Of a stretch of DNA of 64,000 nucleotides, positions 30,857 to 43,301 are shown piece after piece. Both the position numbers and the translations under genes were made by a program. Under the pieces are notes generated by a model. That model was not told where the DNA came from. It ran no database searches and saw only the letters and a list, made by a program, of their open reading frames with translations. The DNA is taken from positions 1 to 64,000 of the forward strand of contig NZ_AUEC01000013.1 of the NCBI RefSeq assembly GCF_000425785.1, read 5' to 3'. This stretch comes from Pseudomonas taiwanensis DSM 21245 (GTDB lineage Bacteria > Pseudomonadota > Gammaproteobacteria > Pseudomonadales > Pseudomonadaceae). Position 1 is the stretch's first letter. Each line of letters begins with the position of its first letter.

Positions 30857-31951
30857 TCAAAGCACCGCCTTCGGATACGACCCCAGGACCTTGAGCGCAA
30901 CGGCCTCCTGGCTGATTTTCTCCAGCACCGCCTTGATCAGCGGGTCGCGGTGGTGGCCAACGAAGTCGATGAAGAACACGTAGGTCCACTTGCCGCTGCG
31001 CGAGGGACGGGTCTCGATGCGGGTCAGGTCGATGCCGTTCTCGTGGAATGGCACCAGCAGCTCGTGCAGCGCACCCGGCTTGTTGCTCATCGAGACGATG
31101 ATCGAGGTCTTGTCGTCGCCGGTCGGCGGCACTTCCTGGTTGCCGATCATCAAGAAGCGCGTGGAGTTGTCCGGACGGTCTTCGATCTTCTCGGCCAGGC
31201 GGGTCAAACCGTACAGGTTCGCCGCCATGTCGCCGGCGATGGCCGCGGAATTCCACTCACCCTTGACTCGCTTGGCGGCCTCGGCGTTGCTGGACACCGC
31301 CACGCGCTCGACATTCGGGTAATGCGCATCGAGCCACTTGCGGCACTGGGCCAGCGATTGGGCATGGGAGTAGATGCGGGTGATGCTGTCGGTCTTGGTG
31401 TTCTCGCCCACCAGCAAGTGGTGGTGGATACGCAGCTCGACTTCACCGCAGATCACCATGTCGTGCTCGAGGAAGCTGTCCAGGGTGTGGCTGACTGCAC
31501 CTTCGGTAGAGTTCTCCACCGGCACCACGCCGAAGTTGACGGCACCGGCCGCCACCTCGCGGAAGACTTCGTCGATGGCCGCCATCGGGCGACTGACCAC
31601 GGCATGACCGAAGTGCTTCATCGCCGCAGCCTGGGTGAAGGTACCCTCAGGGCCCAGGTAGGCGACCTTCAGAGGCTCTTCCAGGGCCAGGCAGGACGAC
31701 ATGATTTCGCGGAACAGGCGCGCCATCTCTTCGTTGTCCAGTGGGCCCTTGTTGCGCTCCATCACGCGCTTGAGCACGGCGGCCTCACGCTCGGGGCGAT
31801 AGAACACTGGCTTTTCGCCTTCGGCAAGCGAGGCGGTCTTGACCTTGGCCACTTCCTGGGCGCACCGGGCACGCTCGCTGATCAGCTCGAGGATCTTCTC
31901 GTCGAGGCTGTCGATGCGTACCCGCAGCGCCTTGAGCTCTTGATCGGACAT
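30857..31951 (-). CDS. pheA: Chorismate mutase / prephenate dehydratase
   Basis: 364 aa bifunctional P-protein leading to phenylpyruvate. Residues 1-90 form the AroQ chorismate mutase (LRVRIDSLDEKILELISERA); residues 95-275 form prephenate dehydratase (AYLGPEGTFTQAA, STEGAVSHTLDSF, NSTRFLMIG); the C-terminal ACT domain carries TRIETRPSRSGKW, the Phe-binding region for feedback inhibition. ATG at 31951 overlaps the serC stop by one base (TGATG). The longer reading frame upstream is serC in the wrong phase. Confidence 0.97.
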   Translation of the reverse strand: MSDQELKALRVRIDSLDEKILELISERARCAQEVAKVKTASLAEGEKPVFYRPEREAAVLKRVMERNKGPLDNEEMARLFREIMSSCLALEEPLKVAYLGPEGTFTQAAAMKHFGHAVVSRPMAAIDEVFREVAAGAVNFGVVPVENSTEGAVSHTLDSFLEHDMVICGEVELRIHHHLLVGENTKTDSITRIYSHAQSLAQCRKWLDAHYPNVERVAVSSNAEAAKRVKGEWNSAAIAGDMAANLYGLTRLAEKIEDRPDNSTRFLMIGNQEVPPTGDDKTSIIVSMSNKPGALHELLVPFHENGIDLTRIETRPSRSGKWTYVFFIDFVGHHRDPLIKAVLEKISQEAVALKVLGSYPKAVL

Positions 31952-33042
31952 CAGCCGTGCTCCTTCTCGAATTCGGCCATGTAGGTCACCAGCGCTTCTA
32001 CCGCCTCCAGGCCCAGGGCGTTGTAGATCGAGGCGCGCATGCCGCCCACCGAACGGTGGCCCTTGAGGTTGAGCAGGCCACGGGCGTCTGCACCGGCCAG
32101 GAAGGCTTTGTCCAGGCGCTCGTCGGCCAGGCGGAACGGCACGTTCATCCACGAACGGGCGTTGTGGCTGATCGGGTTGGTGTAGAACTCGCTCGCGTCG
32201 ATGAAGCCGTACAGGCGGTCTTTCTTCGCGCGGTTGCGCTGCTCCATGGCCTCGACGCCGCCCTGCTCCTTGAGCCACTCGAAGACCAGGCCCGAGAGGT
32301 ACCAGGAGTAGGTGGCCGGGGTGTTGTACATCGAGCCGTTGTCGGCCGCGATCTTGTAGTCGAGCATGGTCGGGCAAATGCTACGGGCATGGCCCAGCAG
32401 GTCTTCACGGACGATGACCACGACCAGGCCGCTCGGGCCGATGTTTTTCTGCGCGCCGGCGTAGATCAGGCCGTACTGCGAGACGTCGATCGGGCGGGAG
32501 AGGATGTCGGACGACATGTCGACCACCAGCGGGACGTCGCCCGTCTCGGGCACCCAGTCGAACTGCAGGCCGCCGATGGTCTCGTTGGACGCGTAGTGGA
32601 CGTAGGCCGCGTTCTTGGTCAGCTTCCACTCGTTCTGACCAGGAATGGCCAGGTAATCGTAGGGCTTGGCGCTGGCAGCCACGTTGACGTTACCGAAGCG
32701 ACGGGCTTCCTCGATGGCCTTTTTCGACCAGATGCCGGTTTCGATGTAGTCGGCGGTACCGCTTTCCGGCAGCAGGTTCAGCGGGATCTCGGCGAACTGC
32801 TGGCTCGCACCGCCTTGCAGGAACAGCACCTTGTAGTTGGAGGGGACGGACAGCAGGTCACGCAGGTCCTGCTCGGCCTTTTCGGCGATGGCCACGTAGT
32901 CGTCGCTGCGATGGCTCATCTCCATCACCGACAGGCCCTTGCCATTCCAGTCCAGCATTTCAGCCTGGGCGCGCTGCAGGACCGCGTCCGGAAGCGCGGC
33001 AGGGCCTGCGCAGAAGTTAAAGGCTCGTTTGCTCACATCCAC
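31951..33042 (-). CDS. serC: Phosphoserine aminotransferase
   Basis: PLP-dependent enzyme making 3-phosphoserine (serine route) and 4-phosphohydroxythreonine (vitamin B6 route). The PLP lysine lies in YAGAQKNIGPSG near residue 195; NFCAGPAALP and GGASQQFAEIP are family motifs. Full frame from the ATG gives 363 aa; a GTG at 33036 gives 361 aa, the usual Pseudomonas length, with GAGAG better spaced for it, so that start may be used. Coupled to pheA by overlap. 150 bp of non-coding sequence separate it from gyrA. Confidence 0.97.
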   Translation of the reverse strand: MDVSKRAFNFCAGPAALPDAVLQRAQAEMLDWNGKGLSVMEMSHRSDDYVAIAEKAEQDLRDLLSVPSNYKVLFLQGGASQQFAEIPLNLLPESGTADYIETGIWSKKAIEEARRFGNVNVAASAKPYDYLAIPGQNEWKLTKNAAYVHYASNETIGGLQFDWVPETGDVPLVVDMSSDILSRPIDVSQYGLIYAGAQKNIGPSGLVVVIVREDLLGHARSICPTMLDYKIAADNGSMYNTPATYSWYLSGLVFEWLKEQGGVEAMEQRNRAKKDRLYGFIDASEFYTNPISHNARSWMNVPFRLADERLDKAFLAGADARGLLNLKGHRSVGGMRASIYNALGLEAVEALVTYMAEFEKEHG

Positions 33043-33152
33043 TCTCGCTCTGCCAAATAGAACAAAATCGTAATTCGATGCCGACCAGTCGACATTGTGA
33101 CGCCTGTATCAGGGCTGCTCTGCGCCCCAATTGCCCAGCTTAATCAGTCAAA

Positions 33153-33174
33153 CGGGGCGACCTTGGTCGCCCCG
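33153..33174 (-). terminator. Hairpin downstream of gyrA
   Basis: A perfect 10-bp stem (CGGGGCGACC / GGTCGCCCCG) lies 18 bases beyond the gyrA stop and is followed on the minus strand by TTTGACTGATT. It likely ends or attenuates gyrA transcription before serC. Confidence 0.65.
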
Positions 33175-33192
33175 CTCGGGTTTTGCGCTTGC

Positions 33193-35964
<2,772 letters not shown>

Positions 35965-36205
35965 GAGAAGCCTGATTCCTTTTTCTGGTGAAACTTCGCA
36001 GCCTCCTTCAAGGGCCGAACGAAGCTCGCCGCCGCAGCGCATAAGGGTGCGACGACTTACGACAAATCAATGAGTTGAGCCATGGACTTGCGCAATGAAG
36101 GCCGCCGTCATGGGCGGTCTTGGAAACTGCCGGATGTTACCACAAAGGCAGTGGCAGTGGGGAGATGTGGCAGGTGGCCTGACGTGAGCGGTGTATCGCC
36201 TGGGC

Positions 36206-36339
36206 GATCGAGCGCCGCCCGCGCGGGGCATCGCGAGCAAGGCTCGCTCCTACACCTGTTTCAGGCCAGTAACTCATTGCCTCGAAACAACCGTAGGAGC
36301 GAGCCTTGCTCGCGATGCCCCGCGCGGGCAGCGCTCGAC
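36206..36339. repeat. REP inverted pair between gyrA and mtnA
   Basis: Inverted pair of the RAYT-linked REP family, arms 36206-36263 and about 36291-36339, with the same GCGAGCAAGGCTCGC stem but GGGGCAT in place of GCGCAT. It lacks the long inner arms of the two copies flanking the RAYT gene. The remaining part of this 404-bp gap (35965-36205) contains the gyrA upstream region; I could not place a promoter there with confidence. Confidence 0.88.
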
Positions 36340-36368
36340 CCCAAAGACGCCCCCGCCCTACACCCCGG

Positions 36369-37445
36369 TCAGTGCAAACGCTTGCGACACATCAATTGCG
36401 CCAGCTTGGCGGTGTCCGGTCGTTCGACGACACCTTTCTCGGTCACGATTACATCGATCAGATCCGCTGGAGTCACATCGAACACCGGATTGAACACTTC
36501 CACATCCGGCGCGACCCGGGTACCGGCGTAATCCAGCAACTCGTCGGCATCACGCTCTTCCAGCGGAATGTCCTCGCCGGTCGCCAGGTTCAGGTCGATG
36601 CTGGTGCTCGGTGCCACCACCATGAAGCGCACACCATGGTGCATGGCGCTGACTGCCAGCTGATAAGTGCCGATCTTGCTGGCCACGTCACCGTTGGCAG
36701 CGATGCAGTCGGCACCGACCACTACCCAGGTAATGCCCTTGCTTTTCATCAGGTGGGCCAAGGCCGAATCGGCGCACAGGGTGACGGGAATACTCTCGCG
36801 GGCCAGCTCCCAGGCGGTCAGCCGCGAGCCCTGCAACCACGGGCGGGTCTCGCCGGCGTAGACCCGCTCGACCATACCCTCCAGGAACCCTGCGCGGATC
36901 ACCCCCAGCGCGGTACCGAAGCCGCCACTGGCCAGGGCGCCGGCATTACCGTAGGTGAGCAGTGTCTGCTCGTTGCCCTGATGACGACGGATCAGCTCGA
37001 TGCCGTGCTGGGCCATGGTCAGGTTGGCCTCGCGATCACTCTCGTGAATGGCCACCGCCTCGGCCTCCAGCGCCGCCAGCACGTCTTCTTCGGGGCGCAA
37101 GCGCAGCAGGCGCTCGCGCATGCGGTTGAGCGACCAGAACAGGTTGGCGGCGGTCGGGCGCGCCTCGGCCAGGTTGAGGAAATCCTCTTCCAGGTCGGTT
37201 TCCCAGTCGCCGCCCGCCGCCAGGCGCTCGCGCAGCGCCAGAACCAGGCCGAAAGCCGCGGCAATGCCGATGGCGGCAGCGCCGCGCACGGTCATATCCC
37301 GAATCGCTTCCACCACCTGTGAGACATTGTCGCAGGCCAGCCAGCGCTCTTGCGATGGCAGCAAACGCTGGTCGAGCAGGTGCAGGGCGCCGTCCTGCCA
37401 GCGGATCCCGGTCACCTTCTCCGCCGCCAAAAGTCGCTCGCGCAT
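36369..37445 (-). CDS. mtnA: Methylthioribose-1-phosphate isomerase
   Basis: 358 aa aldose-ketose isomerase of the methionine salvage pathway, related to eIF2B subunits. [17 protein letters not shown] near residue 50, [19 protein letters not shown] near 150 with the catalytic Cys region [11 protein letters not shown] near 205, and [21 protein letters not shown] near 230 with the catalytic Asp. ATG at 37445, matching the PAO1 protein length; the frame upstream is unlikely to be translated. It diverges from ubiG. Confidence 0.96.
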   Translation of the reverse strand: MRERLLAAEKVTGIRWQDGALHLLDQRLLPSQERWLACDNVSQVVEAIRDMTVRGAAAIGIAAAFGLVLALRERLAAGGDWETDLEEDFLNLAEARPTAANLFWSLNRMRERLLRLRPEEDVLAALEAEAVAIHESDREANLTMAQHGIELIRRHQGNEQTLLTYGNAGALASGGFGTALGVIRAGFLEGMVERVYAGETRPWLQGSRLTAWELARESIPVTLCADSALAHLMKSKGITWVVVGADCIAANGDVASKIGTYQLAVSAMHHGVRFMVVAPSTSIDLNLATGEDIPLEERDADELLDYAGTRVAPDVEVFNPVFDVTPADLIDVIVTEKGVVERPDTAKLAQLMCRKRLH

Positions 37446-37556
37446 CGCCTCTCCCCGTCGTTCGGATGTCAAAAGCGGGCGATTATAGCGACCCTCAGCC
37501 CTGGGCGCTCGGGTATACTCCCGCGCAATCTAGCGAAGTTTCAGAGGACTGTTCAC
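37446..37556. promoter_or_regulatory. Divergent mtnA/ubiG promoter region
   Basis: Between the two start codons a TATAAT hexamer on the minus strand (37482-37487) is well placed for mtnA, about 37 bases before its ATG, and TATACT on the plus strand (37514-37519) is well placed for ubiG. Neither has a convincing -35 element. Confidence 0.5.
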
Positions 37557-38255
37557 ATGAGCAACGTCGACCACGCCGAAATCGCCAAGTTTGAAGCCTT
37601 GGCGCACCGCTGGTGGGACCGCGAAAGCGAGTTCAAGCCGCTGCACGACATCAACCCGCTGCGGGTCAACTGGATCGACGAGCGCGTCAGCCTGGCCGGC
37701 AAGAAAGTGCTCGACGTGGGCTGTGGCGGCGGCATCCTCAGCGAGGCGATGGCCCTGCGCGGCGCCACCGTCACCGGCATCGACATGGGCGAAGCCCCGC
37801 TGGCGGTCGCCCAACTGCACCAGCTCGAATCCGGCGTGCAGGTCGAATACCGGCAGATCACCGCCGAAGCCCTGGCCGAAGAGATGCCCGGGCAATTCGA
37901 CGTGGTCACCTGCCTGGAGATGCTCGAACACGTGCCGGACCCCTCCTCGGTGATTCGCGCCTGCTACCGCATGGTCAAACCCGGCGGCCAGGTGTTCTTC
38001 TCCACCATCAACCGCAACCCGAAGGCATACCTGCTGGCCATCGTCGGCGCCGAGTACATCCTCAAGATGCTGCCGCGCGGCACCCACGACTTCAAGAAAT
38101 TCATCCGCCCTTCGGAACTGGGCGCCTGGAGCCGCACCGCCGGCCTTGAAGTCAAGGACATCATCGGCCTGACCTACAACCCGCTGACCAAGCATTACAA
38201 GCTCAGCAGCGATGTAGACGTCAACTACATGATCCAGACCCTGCGCGAGGAATGA
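37557..38255 (+). CDS. ubiG: Ubiquinone biosynthesis O-methyltransferase
   Basis: 232 aa SAM-dependent methyltransferase that performs both O-methylations in ubiquinone synthesis. SAM motif [16 protein letters not shown] near residue 50, [15 protein letters not shown] near 120, and [16 protein letters not shown] near 150 are characteristic of UbiG. Start is the ATG at 37557 preceded by AGAGGACTGTTC; the longer frame upstream runs through mtnA. It overlaps mupP by 4 bases (ATGA). Confidence 0.97.
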   Translation: MSNVDHAEIAKFEALAHRWWDRESEFKPLHDINPLRVNWIDERVSLAGKKVLDVGCGGGILSEAMALRGATVTGIDMGEAPLAVAQLHQLESGVQVEYRQITAEALAEEMPGQFDVVTCLEMLEHVPDPSSVIRACYRMVKPGGQVFFSTINRNPKAYLLAIVGAEYILKMLPRGTHDFKKFIRPSELGAWSRTAGLEVKDIIGLTYNPLTKHYKLSSDVDVNYMIQTLREE

Positions 38256-38929
38256 GCATGCGTTTGCGAGCGGTACTCTTCGACATGGACGGCACCCTGC
38301 TCGACACGGCGCCGGACTTCATCGCCATCTGCCAGGCCATGCTGGCCGAGCGTAACCTGCCGGCCATCGACGACAAGCGCATCCGTGACGTGATTTCCGG
38401 TGGCGCCCGCGCCATGGTCGCCGCCACCTTTGCGATGGACCCCGACGCCGAGGGCTTCGAGGCCCTGCGCCTGGAATTCCTGGAGCGCTACCAGCGCGAC
38501 TGCGCAGTGCACAGCAGGCTGTTCGACGGCATGGGCGAACTGCTGGCCGACATCGAGAAAGGCAACCTGCTGTGGGGCGTGGTCACCAACAAACCGGTGC
38601 GTTTCGCCGAGCCGATCATGCAGCGGCTGGGCCTGGCCGAGCGTTCGGCCTTGCTGATCTGCCCGGACCACGTGAAAAACAGCAAGCCCGACCCCGAGCC
38701 GCTGATCCTGGCCTGCACCACGCTGAACCTTGACCCGGCCAGCGTACTGTTCGTCGGCGACGACTTGCGGGACATCGAGTCCGGCCGCGATGCCGGCACC
38801 CGCACGGCGGCAGTTCGCTATGGCTATATTCATCCAGAAGACAACCCGAACAACTGGGGTGCCGACGTGGTGGTGGACCACCCGCTGGAACTGCGCAAAG
38901 TGATCGACAGCGCGCTGTGCGGTTGCTGA
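38252..38929 (+). CDS. mupP: N-acetylmuramic acid 6-phosphate phosphatase
   Basis: 225 aa HAD-family phosphatase. The nucleophile motif is [13 protein letters not shown] (Asp10/12 region), with VTNKP near 113, and a C-terminal [16 protein letters not shown]. In P. putida and P. aeruginosa MupP dephosphorylates MurNAc-6-P in the cell-wall recycling route that bypasses de novo UDP-MurNAc synthesis and affects fosfomycin and AmpC phenotypes. The call over phosphoglycolate phosphatase rests on the conserved ubiG-mupP order in Pseudomonas. Confidence 0.93.
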   Translation: MSMRLRAVLFDMDGTLLDTAPDFIAICQAMLAERNLPAIDDKRIRDVISGGARAMVAATFAMDPDAEGFEALRLEFLERYQRDCAVHSRLFDGMGELLADIEKGNLLWGVVTNKPVRFAEPIMQRLGLAERSALLICPDHVKNSKPDPEPLILACTTLNLDPASVLFVGDDLRDIESGRDAGTRTAAVRYGYIHPEDNPNNWGADVVVDHPLELRKVIDSALCGC

Positions 38930-38955
38930 AACCCGACTGATGCGCCGGGCGCCGT

Positions 38956-39050
38956 CCCTGTAGGAGCGGGTTTACCCGCGAATGCGCCAGCCCGGACGAC
39001 CACGGCGCCTGAACGTACGCATTCGCGGGTAAACCCGCCCCCACAAGGGG
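38956..39050. repeat. Classical Pseudomonas REP inverted pair
   Basis: Two inverted copies of a different REP family with GGAGCGGGTTTACCCGCGAA at 38963-38982 and its near-complement at 39021-39040. These are the common P. putida-type palindromes and are distinct in sequence from the GCGAGCAAGGCTCGC family linked to the RAYT gene. Confidence 0.88.
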
Positions 39051-39085
39051 GCCGGGTCGCCCGCACGAACTCGAAGGACAGAACA

Positions 39086-39826
39086 ATGTTCGACTACACC
39101 GCCCGCCCCGACCTGCTCAAGGGCCGTATCATTCTGGTCACGGGTGCCGGTCGCGGCATCGGCGCCGCTGCCGCCAAGGCCTATGCCGCCCTGGGCGCCA
39201 CCGTGCTGCTGCTGGGCAAGACCGAGGCCAACCTCAACGAGGTCTATGACCAGATCGAAGCGGCCGGCCACCCGCAACCGGTGGTGATCCCGTTCAACCT
39301 GGAAACCGCCCTGCCCCACCAGTACGACGAGCTGGCGGCAATGATCGAGGAACAGTTCGGCCGCCTCGATGGTTTGCTGAACAACGCCTCGATCATCGGC
39401 CCGCGCACGCCGCTGGAGCAGCTGTCGGGTGACAATTTCATGCGCGTGATGCACATCAACGTCAACGCGACCTTCATGCTCACCAGCACCCTGCTGCCGC
39501 TGCTCAAGCTGTCCGAGGACGCGTCGGTGGTGTTCACCTCCAGCAGCGTCGGGCGCAAGGGCCGGGCATACTGGGGCGCCTATGGTGTTTCGAAGTTCGC
39601 CACCGAAGGGCTGATGCAAACCCTGGCCGACGAGCTCGACGGCGTTGCCCCGGTGCGCTCCAACAGCATCAACCCTGGGGCTACCCGCACCGCGATGCGG
39701 GCACAGGCGTACCCGAGCGAGAACCCACAGAACAACCCGCTGCCTGAAGAAATCATGCCGGTGTACCTGTACCTGATGGGGCCGGACAGCTCCGGGGTCA
39801 ATGGGCAGGCGTTCGACGCCCAGTAA
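39086..39826 (+). CDS. YciK-type short-chain oxidoreductase
   Basis: 246 aa SDR. NAD(P)-binding TGAGRGIGAAAAKAYA near residue 15, NNASIIGPRTPLEQL near 95, and the catalytic YGVSK near 165. Best match by pattern is the YciK group, conserved behind mupP in pseudomonads. Its physiological substrate is not known to me. Closely spaced after a REP pair, so it may have its own promoter or share that of ubiG-mupP. Confidence 0.9.
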   Translation: MFDYTARPDLLKGRIILVTGAGRGIGAAAAKAYAALGATVLLLGKTEANLNEVYDQIEAAGHPQPVVIPFNLETALPHQYDELAAMIEEQFGRLDGLLNNASIIGPRTPLEQLSGDNFMRVMHINVNATFMLTSTLLPLLKLSEDASVVFTSSSVGRKGRAYWGAYGVSKFATEGLMQTLADELDGVAPVRSNSINPGATRTAMRAQAYPSENPQNNPLPEEIMPVYLYLMGPDSSGVNGQAFDAQ

Positions 39827-39839
39827 GCCCGTTCGTCAC

Positions 39840-39866
39840 GGATGGGGCCGCTTTACGGCCCCATCC
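39840..39866. terminator. Convergent terminator hairpin
   Basis: A perfect 11-bp stem (GGATGGGGCCG / CGGCCCCATCC, loop CTTTA) sits between the convergent SDR and undA genes. No long T run follows; it probably acts on both strands. Confidence 0.7.
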
Positions 39867-39873
39867 GCGAGAC

Positions 39874-40659
39874 TCAACCGGCCACCAACGCCGGGCGCAG
39901 ACGCCCCTGCTGGCGCCCTTCGAGCTGCATGCACCGCTCAAGGAACAGGTACATGCAGTCGTAGCTCTTGCAGATCGCCCTGCGCAGCTCGGTGCGCAGA
40001 CCCAATGTCGGGTTTTCACCCGCCAGGGTACAGATGATCTCCAGCGCCTCCCAAGGGTGGGCATCGTCGTACTGAGCATGCATTTTCAGCCATTTCATGG
40101 CGCGCTTGCGCTGCTCTGGCGGGAAGCCCTCGGCATAGGTGTCGGTCGAGCAGACCACCGCCGACCATTCTCCGGTCGCCCCTTCGATGGCGTAGTTGGT
40201 CGCAGCCATGGCAATGGCCAGCGATTCGGTGGTACACACACGCCAGCACCAGTCATTCAGGCCATTCAGCTCTGGCGGCACTTCCTGTGCCTGCAACTCG
40301 TGCAGGTGAATGCCATGGGCCTGGCACCAATTCACCCAATAGTCGGCATGGTGCAGCTCGACCCGGATGTTGCGCATCAGCCAACGCCGCGCCATGTCTT
40401 CGCCGGGATGGCGGGCATAGCGGGTCTTGGTGAGGTTATGGGCCATGTACAGGGAAAACTGCTCGACCACCGGCCAGCCACCGATCAGGTACTGGCGAAT
40501 CGTGGCAGGTCGTAGTTGGTTATCGCGCAGGCGCTCATAGAACTCATGCTCGACCACCCGGCGCTTGCTTTCACGACACTCTTCAATCAGTTGCTGAGCC
40601 CATTGCGGGTAACTGGCCGGGTCCATCAGTGGCCCGATACGTATGAATGAGTCAATCAC
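39874..40659 (-). CDS. undA: UndA, non-heme diiron fatty-acid decarboxylase (1-alkene forming)
   Basis: 261 aa helical protein of the heme-oxygenase-like diiron oxidase fold, usually annotated as a TenA-family regulator. It has no DNA-binding domain. The metal-ligand pattern is complete: Glu101 and His104 in VELHHADYW, Glu159 in YAIEGATGEW, and His194, Asp198 and His201 in MHAQYDDAHPWEAL; these numbers agree with the ligand positions I recall for P. fluorescens UndA, which is also 261 aa. UndA converts medium-chain fatty acids such as lauric acid to terminal alkenes (1-undecene) with O2. ATG at 40659; a second Met at residue 12 is possible. Monocistronic, convergent with the SDR gene. Confidence 0.87.
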   Translation of the reverse strand: MIDSFIRIGPLMDPASYPQWAQQLIEECRESKRRVVEHEFYERLRDNQLRPATIRQYLIGGWPVVEQFSLYMAHNLTKTRYARHPGEDMARRWLMRNIRVELHHADYWVNWCQAHGIHLHELQAQEVPPELNGLNDWCWRVCTTESLAIAMAATNYAIEGATGEWSAVVCSTDTYAEGFPPEQRKRAMKWLKMHAQYDDAHPWEALEIICTLAGENPTLGLRTELRRAICKSYDCMYLFLERCMQLEGRQQGRLRPALVAG

Positions 40660-40695
40660 GTTCAGCTCCTTGATCCATGTGATTATCGGGACATT

Positions 40696-43152
40696 TCAGC
40701 GAAACGTTCCCGGCGCCCTGTGCAAAAGGGGTCTCGCGGCAATCCGTTGGCGTTGCAGACTGTCGCAGGTGAATACCTGCGGACGTTCGATCAAATAGCC
40801 CTGGGCGTAATCCACGCCGATCTCCTGCAAGGCCTGTTCGATCAACGGGGTTTCGACGAACTCGGCAATGGTGCGTTTGCCCATCACATGGCCAATGTGG
40901 TTGATCACCTCGACCATGGCACGATTGACCGGATCGTCGAGCATATCTTTTACGAAACTTCCGTCGATCTTCAGGAAGTCTACAGGCAAATGCTTCAAAT
41001 AGGCGAATGACGACATTCCGGCGCAGAAGTCGTCGAGGGAGAATTTGCAGCCCAATCCTTTCAATTCATTGATGAAGCGAATAGCGCTACCCAAATTGGC
41101 GATAGCGCTGGTCTCGGTTATTTCAAAACAGATTAACCGGGGAGGAATCGAATACTCGGCGAACAGCCTCTGCAAATACTCCAGGAACTTGTCGTCACCG
41201 ATGCTGGAGCCTGAAAGGTTGATCGCGCACATCGACAACGGCCCTTCGCGACCTTCGTCCAGGCACTGGCGAATCACCTGGAACACGTTGCGCACCACCC
41301 AACGGTCCAGGGCGGTCATCAAGCCATAGCGTTCAGCCGCAGGGATGAAGCTGTCAGGCAAGATGGTACGGCCGCCTTCATCGTGCAGGCGCAACAGGAT
41401 CTCGATGTGGCCCGGGCCTTCGAGGGTCTTGAGCGCGGCGATTTCCTGGGCATAGAGGCAAAAGCGGTTTTCCTCCAGGGCCACATGCAGGCGCTGGATC
41501 CAGGCCATCTCGCCAAACCGCATGGACAGTTCGCTGTCATCGACGTGGTACACCTGAACCCGGTTACGGCCTTTTTCCTTGGCCATGTAGCAGGCCATGT
41601 CGGCAGCCCGCAGCGATGCCTCGAGGGTGCCAGGGGCCTGGGCCATGTGCACCAGGCCAATGCTGACGGTGGTGACGAAAGGCCGCCCCTTCCAGACAAA
41701 ATGCAGGCTCTGCACACTTTGGCGCAGGTGCTCGGCGATGCGCTCGGCCTGCTCGGCCGGACAGTTCTCCAAGAGCACGCCGAACTCGTCGCCCCCCAGG
41801 CGAGCCAGGGTATCGCTTTCGCGCAGGCAGGCCTGCAGCACTGCACAGATATGCCGCAGCAGCTCATCGCCGGCAGCGTGGCCGCAGGTGTCGTTGACCA
41901 GCTTGAACTGATCGAGGTCGAGGAACATCAGCGAGTGCCGGCCATTCTGCCGCGCCAGGTCGTTGAGCACCTGCTCCAGGCGATATTCGAATTCACGGCG
42001 GTTGGCCAGCCCCGTCAGGGCATCGTGGGTCGCCTGCCAGGACAGGTTGGCGATGTACTGGCGCTCCTGGGTCATGTCGTGCAGCACCAGCACGATGCCG
42101 GCCACCTGCCCTTCGTTGATGATGGGTGAGCCGACCAGGTTGATGGACACCGTGCTGCCATCCAGGCGTTGGATCAGCCTGGAATGGTCGGAGCCACCCT
42201 TGAGGTTGCCGCTGATCACCTGTTCGACCAGGGAGGCGCTTTCCTGGTCGTCCTGTTCGTCCACCAGGCTGAACAGCGCCGACAATGGCAAGCCATGGGC
42301 CTGGCCGGCCTGCCAGTGGGTCAGTTGCTCGGCGGCGGGGTTCATGTAGCCAATGCAACCCTCGACATCGGTGGTGATCACCGCATCGCCGATGGCCTGC
42401 AGGGTAGTCTGCGCCCGCTCTTTCTCTTCCTGCAGGGCGCTGGCGAAGGCCTGGCGCTGGGCCAACAGCTTGCTCGAACGGCGCCAGGCAAAGCTGATGA
42501 GGAACAGCGCGGTCAGCAGGTTGGTGATCAGTAGCACCCGCAACAGCATGCGCGAGCCTTCGCCCAGGGCATCGCTGAATGCCTTGGCCGCTGGGGTCAC
42601 GCCTTCATTGATGGCAACGATGCGTGCCTTCCACTCGCCCAACTGCCGCGCATTGACCCTGGCCGACGCGAAGCCTTCGCGCATCTCCGTGGCCAGCACA
42701 TCCAGCTGGTTCAGGTGGGCATCGCCGATATCCCAGTAGGCGATTGCCCGCTGCATGTAGCTGATCTGGCGAAAGTTGCGGTAGAACCAGATGATGCGGT
42801 CGACATCATCGGGATGGTTGCCGCCCTGCAAGATAGCCCGGCGCGCCGCGTCCAGGTCCGGGTTGGGCTGGTCGAGCACCACGCGCAGTTCGTGATCGCC
42901 CTGGGGCACCTTGATCGCCTCGCGGTAGCGCTCGAAGGTTTGCGCATCGCGGTTGTCGGCATAAAGGTTGAGGTAGTAGATGGCGTCTTTCTGGGCCTTG
43001 GACCACAGGCTTTCACCAGCCACGTAGGCGCGCACAGCCGACAGCGCATAAAGGCTGAGACTGCCCAGCAACACCTGGAAGACCACAACAGCAATGAAGG
43101 GCCAAATGATACCGAGTAGCTTTGGCGCTTCGAGAGTCCGTTTTCCCTTCAT
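40696..43152 (-). CDS. rbdA: RbdA-like PAS-GGDEF-EAL cyclic-di-GMP regulator
   Basis: 818 aa inner-membrane signalling protein. Membrane helices near 12-34 and 213-232 bracket a periplasmic sensor region; a PAS domain follows (about 245-360), then GGDEF with an intact RLGGDEFGVLL near 465, then EAL (about 555-805). The EAL signature reads EIL, but the other key residues (NLSGS, EITET, DDFCAGMSS, KIDGSF, AEFVE, YLIERP) are present, so phosphodiesterase activity is plausible. In P. aeruginosa RbdA (PA0861) promotes biofilm dispersal by degrading c-di-GMP. Synteny with the ABC transporter, dsbA-like, trhO and bolA genes supports the name. Confidence 0.87.
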   Translation of the reverse strand: MKGKRTLEAPKLLGIIWPFIAVVVFQVLLGSLSLYALSAVRAYVAGESLWSKAQKDAIYYLNLYADNRDAQTFERYREAIKVPQGDHELRVVLDQPNPDLDAARRAILQGGNHPDDVDRIIWFYRNFRQISYMQRAIAYWDIGDAHLNQLDVLATEMREGFASARVNARQLGEWKARIVAINEGVTPAAKAFSDALGEGSRMLLRVLLITNLLTALFLISFAWRRSSKLLAQRQAFASALQEEKERAQTTLQAIGDAVITTDVEGCIGYMNPAAEQLTHWQAGQAHGLPLSALFSLVDEQDDQESASLVEQVISGNLKGGSDHSRLIQRLDGSTVSINLVGSPIINEGQVAGIVLVLHDMTQERQYIANLSWQATHDALTGLANRREFEYRLEQVLNDLARQNGRHSLMFLDLDQFKLVNDTCGHAAGDELLRHICAVLQACLRESDTLARLGGDEFGVLLENCPAEQAERIAEHLRQSVQSLHFVWKGRPFVTTVSIGLVHMAQAPGTLEASLRAADMACYMAKEKGRNRVQVYHVDDSELSMRFGEMAWIQRLHVALEENRFCLYAQEIAALKTLEGPGHIEILLRLHDEGGRTILPDSFIPAAERYGLMTALDRWVVRNVFQVIRQCLDEGREGPLSMCAINLSGSSIGDDKFLEYLQRLFAEYSIPPRLICFEITETSAIANLGSAIRFINELKGLGCKFSLDDFCAGMSSFAYLKHLPVDFLKIDGSFVKDMLDDPVNRAMVEVINHIGHVMGKRTIAEFVETPLIEQALQEIGVDYAQGYLIERPQVFTCDSLQRQRIAARPLLHRAPGTFR

Positions 43153-43301
43153 GTAATCCCTGTCGCAGAGCAGATGAGGCGTCGATCAACCCAGACAAGC
43201 ACAGCGTAGGCCATTTGCCATCTGCACGACGGGGTTTTTAAGGGCGGTAATCGGGAAAATTTTGCGGTTCCGGGCGGACCGACGAGCCGGCGACCGGCTC
43301 G

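Noticed and set aside
31952..32377. N-terminal extension of PheA by 142 residues
   Set aside because: The extension reads serC out of frame; the PheA start at 31951 matches the chorismate mutase N-terminus.
39874..40659. TenA-family transcriptional regulator or thiaminase
   Set aside because: No DNA-binding domain and no TenA catalytic Cys arrangement; the diiron ligand set and length fit UndA.
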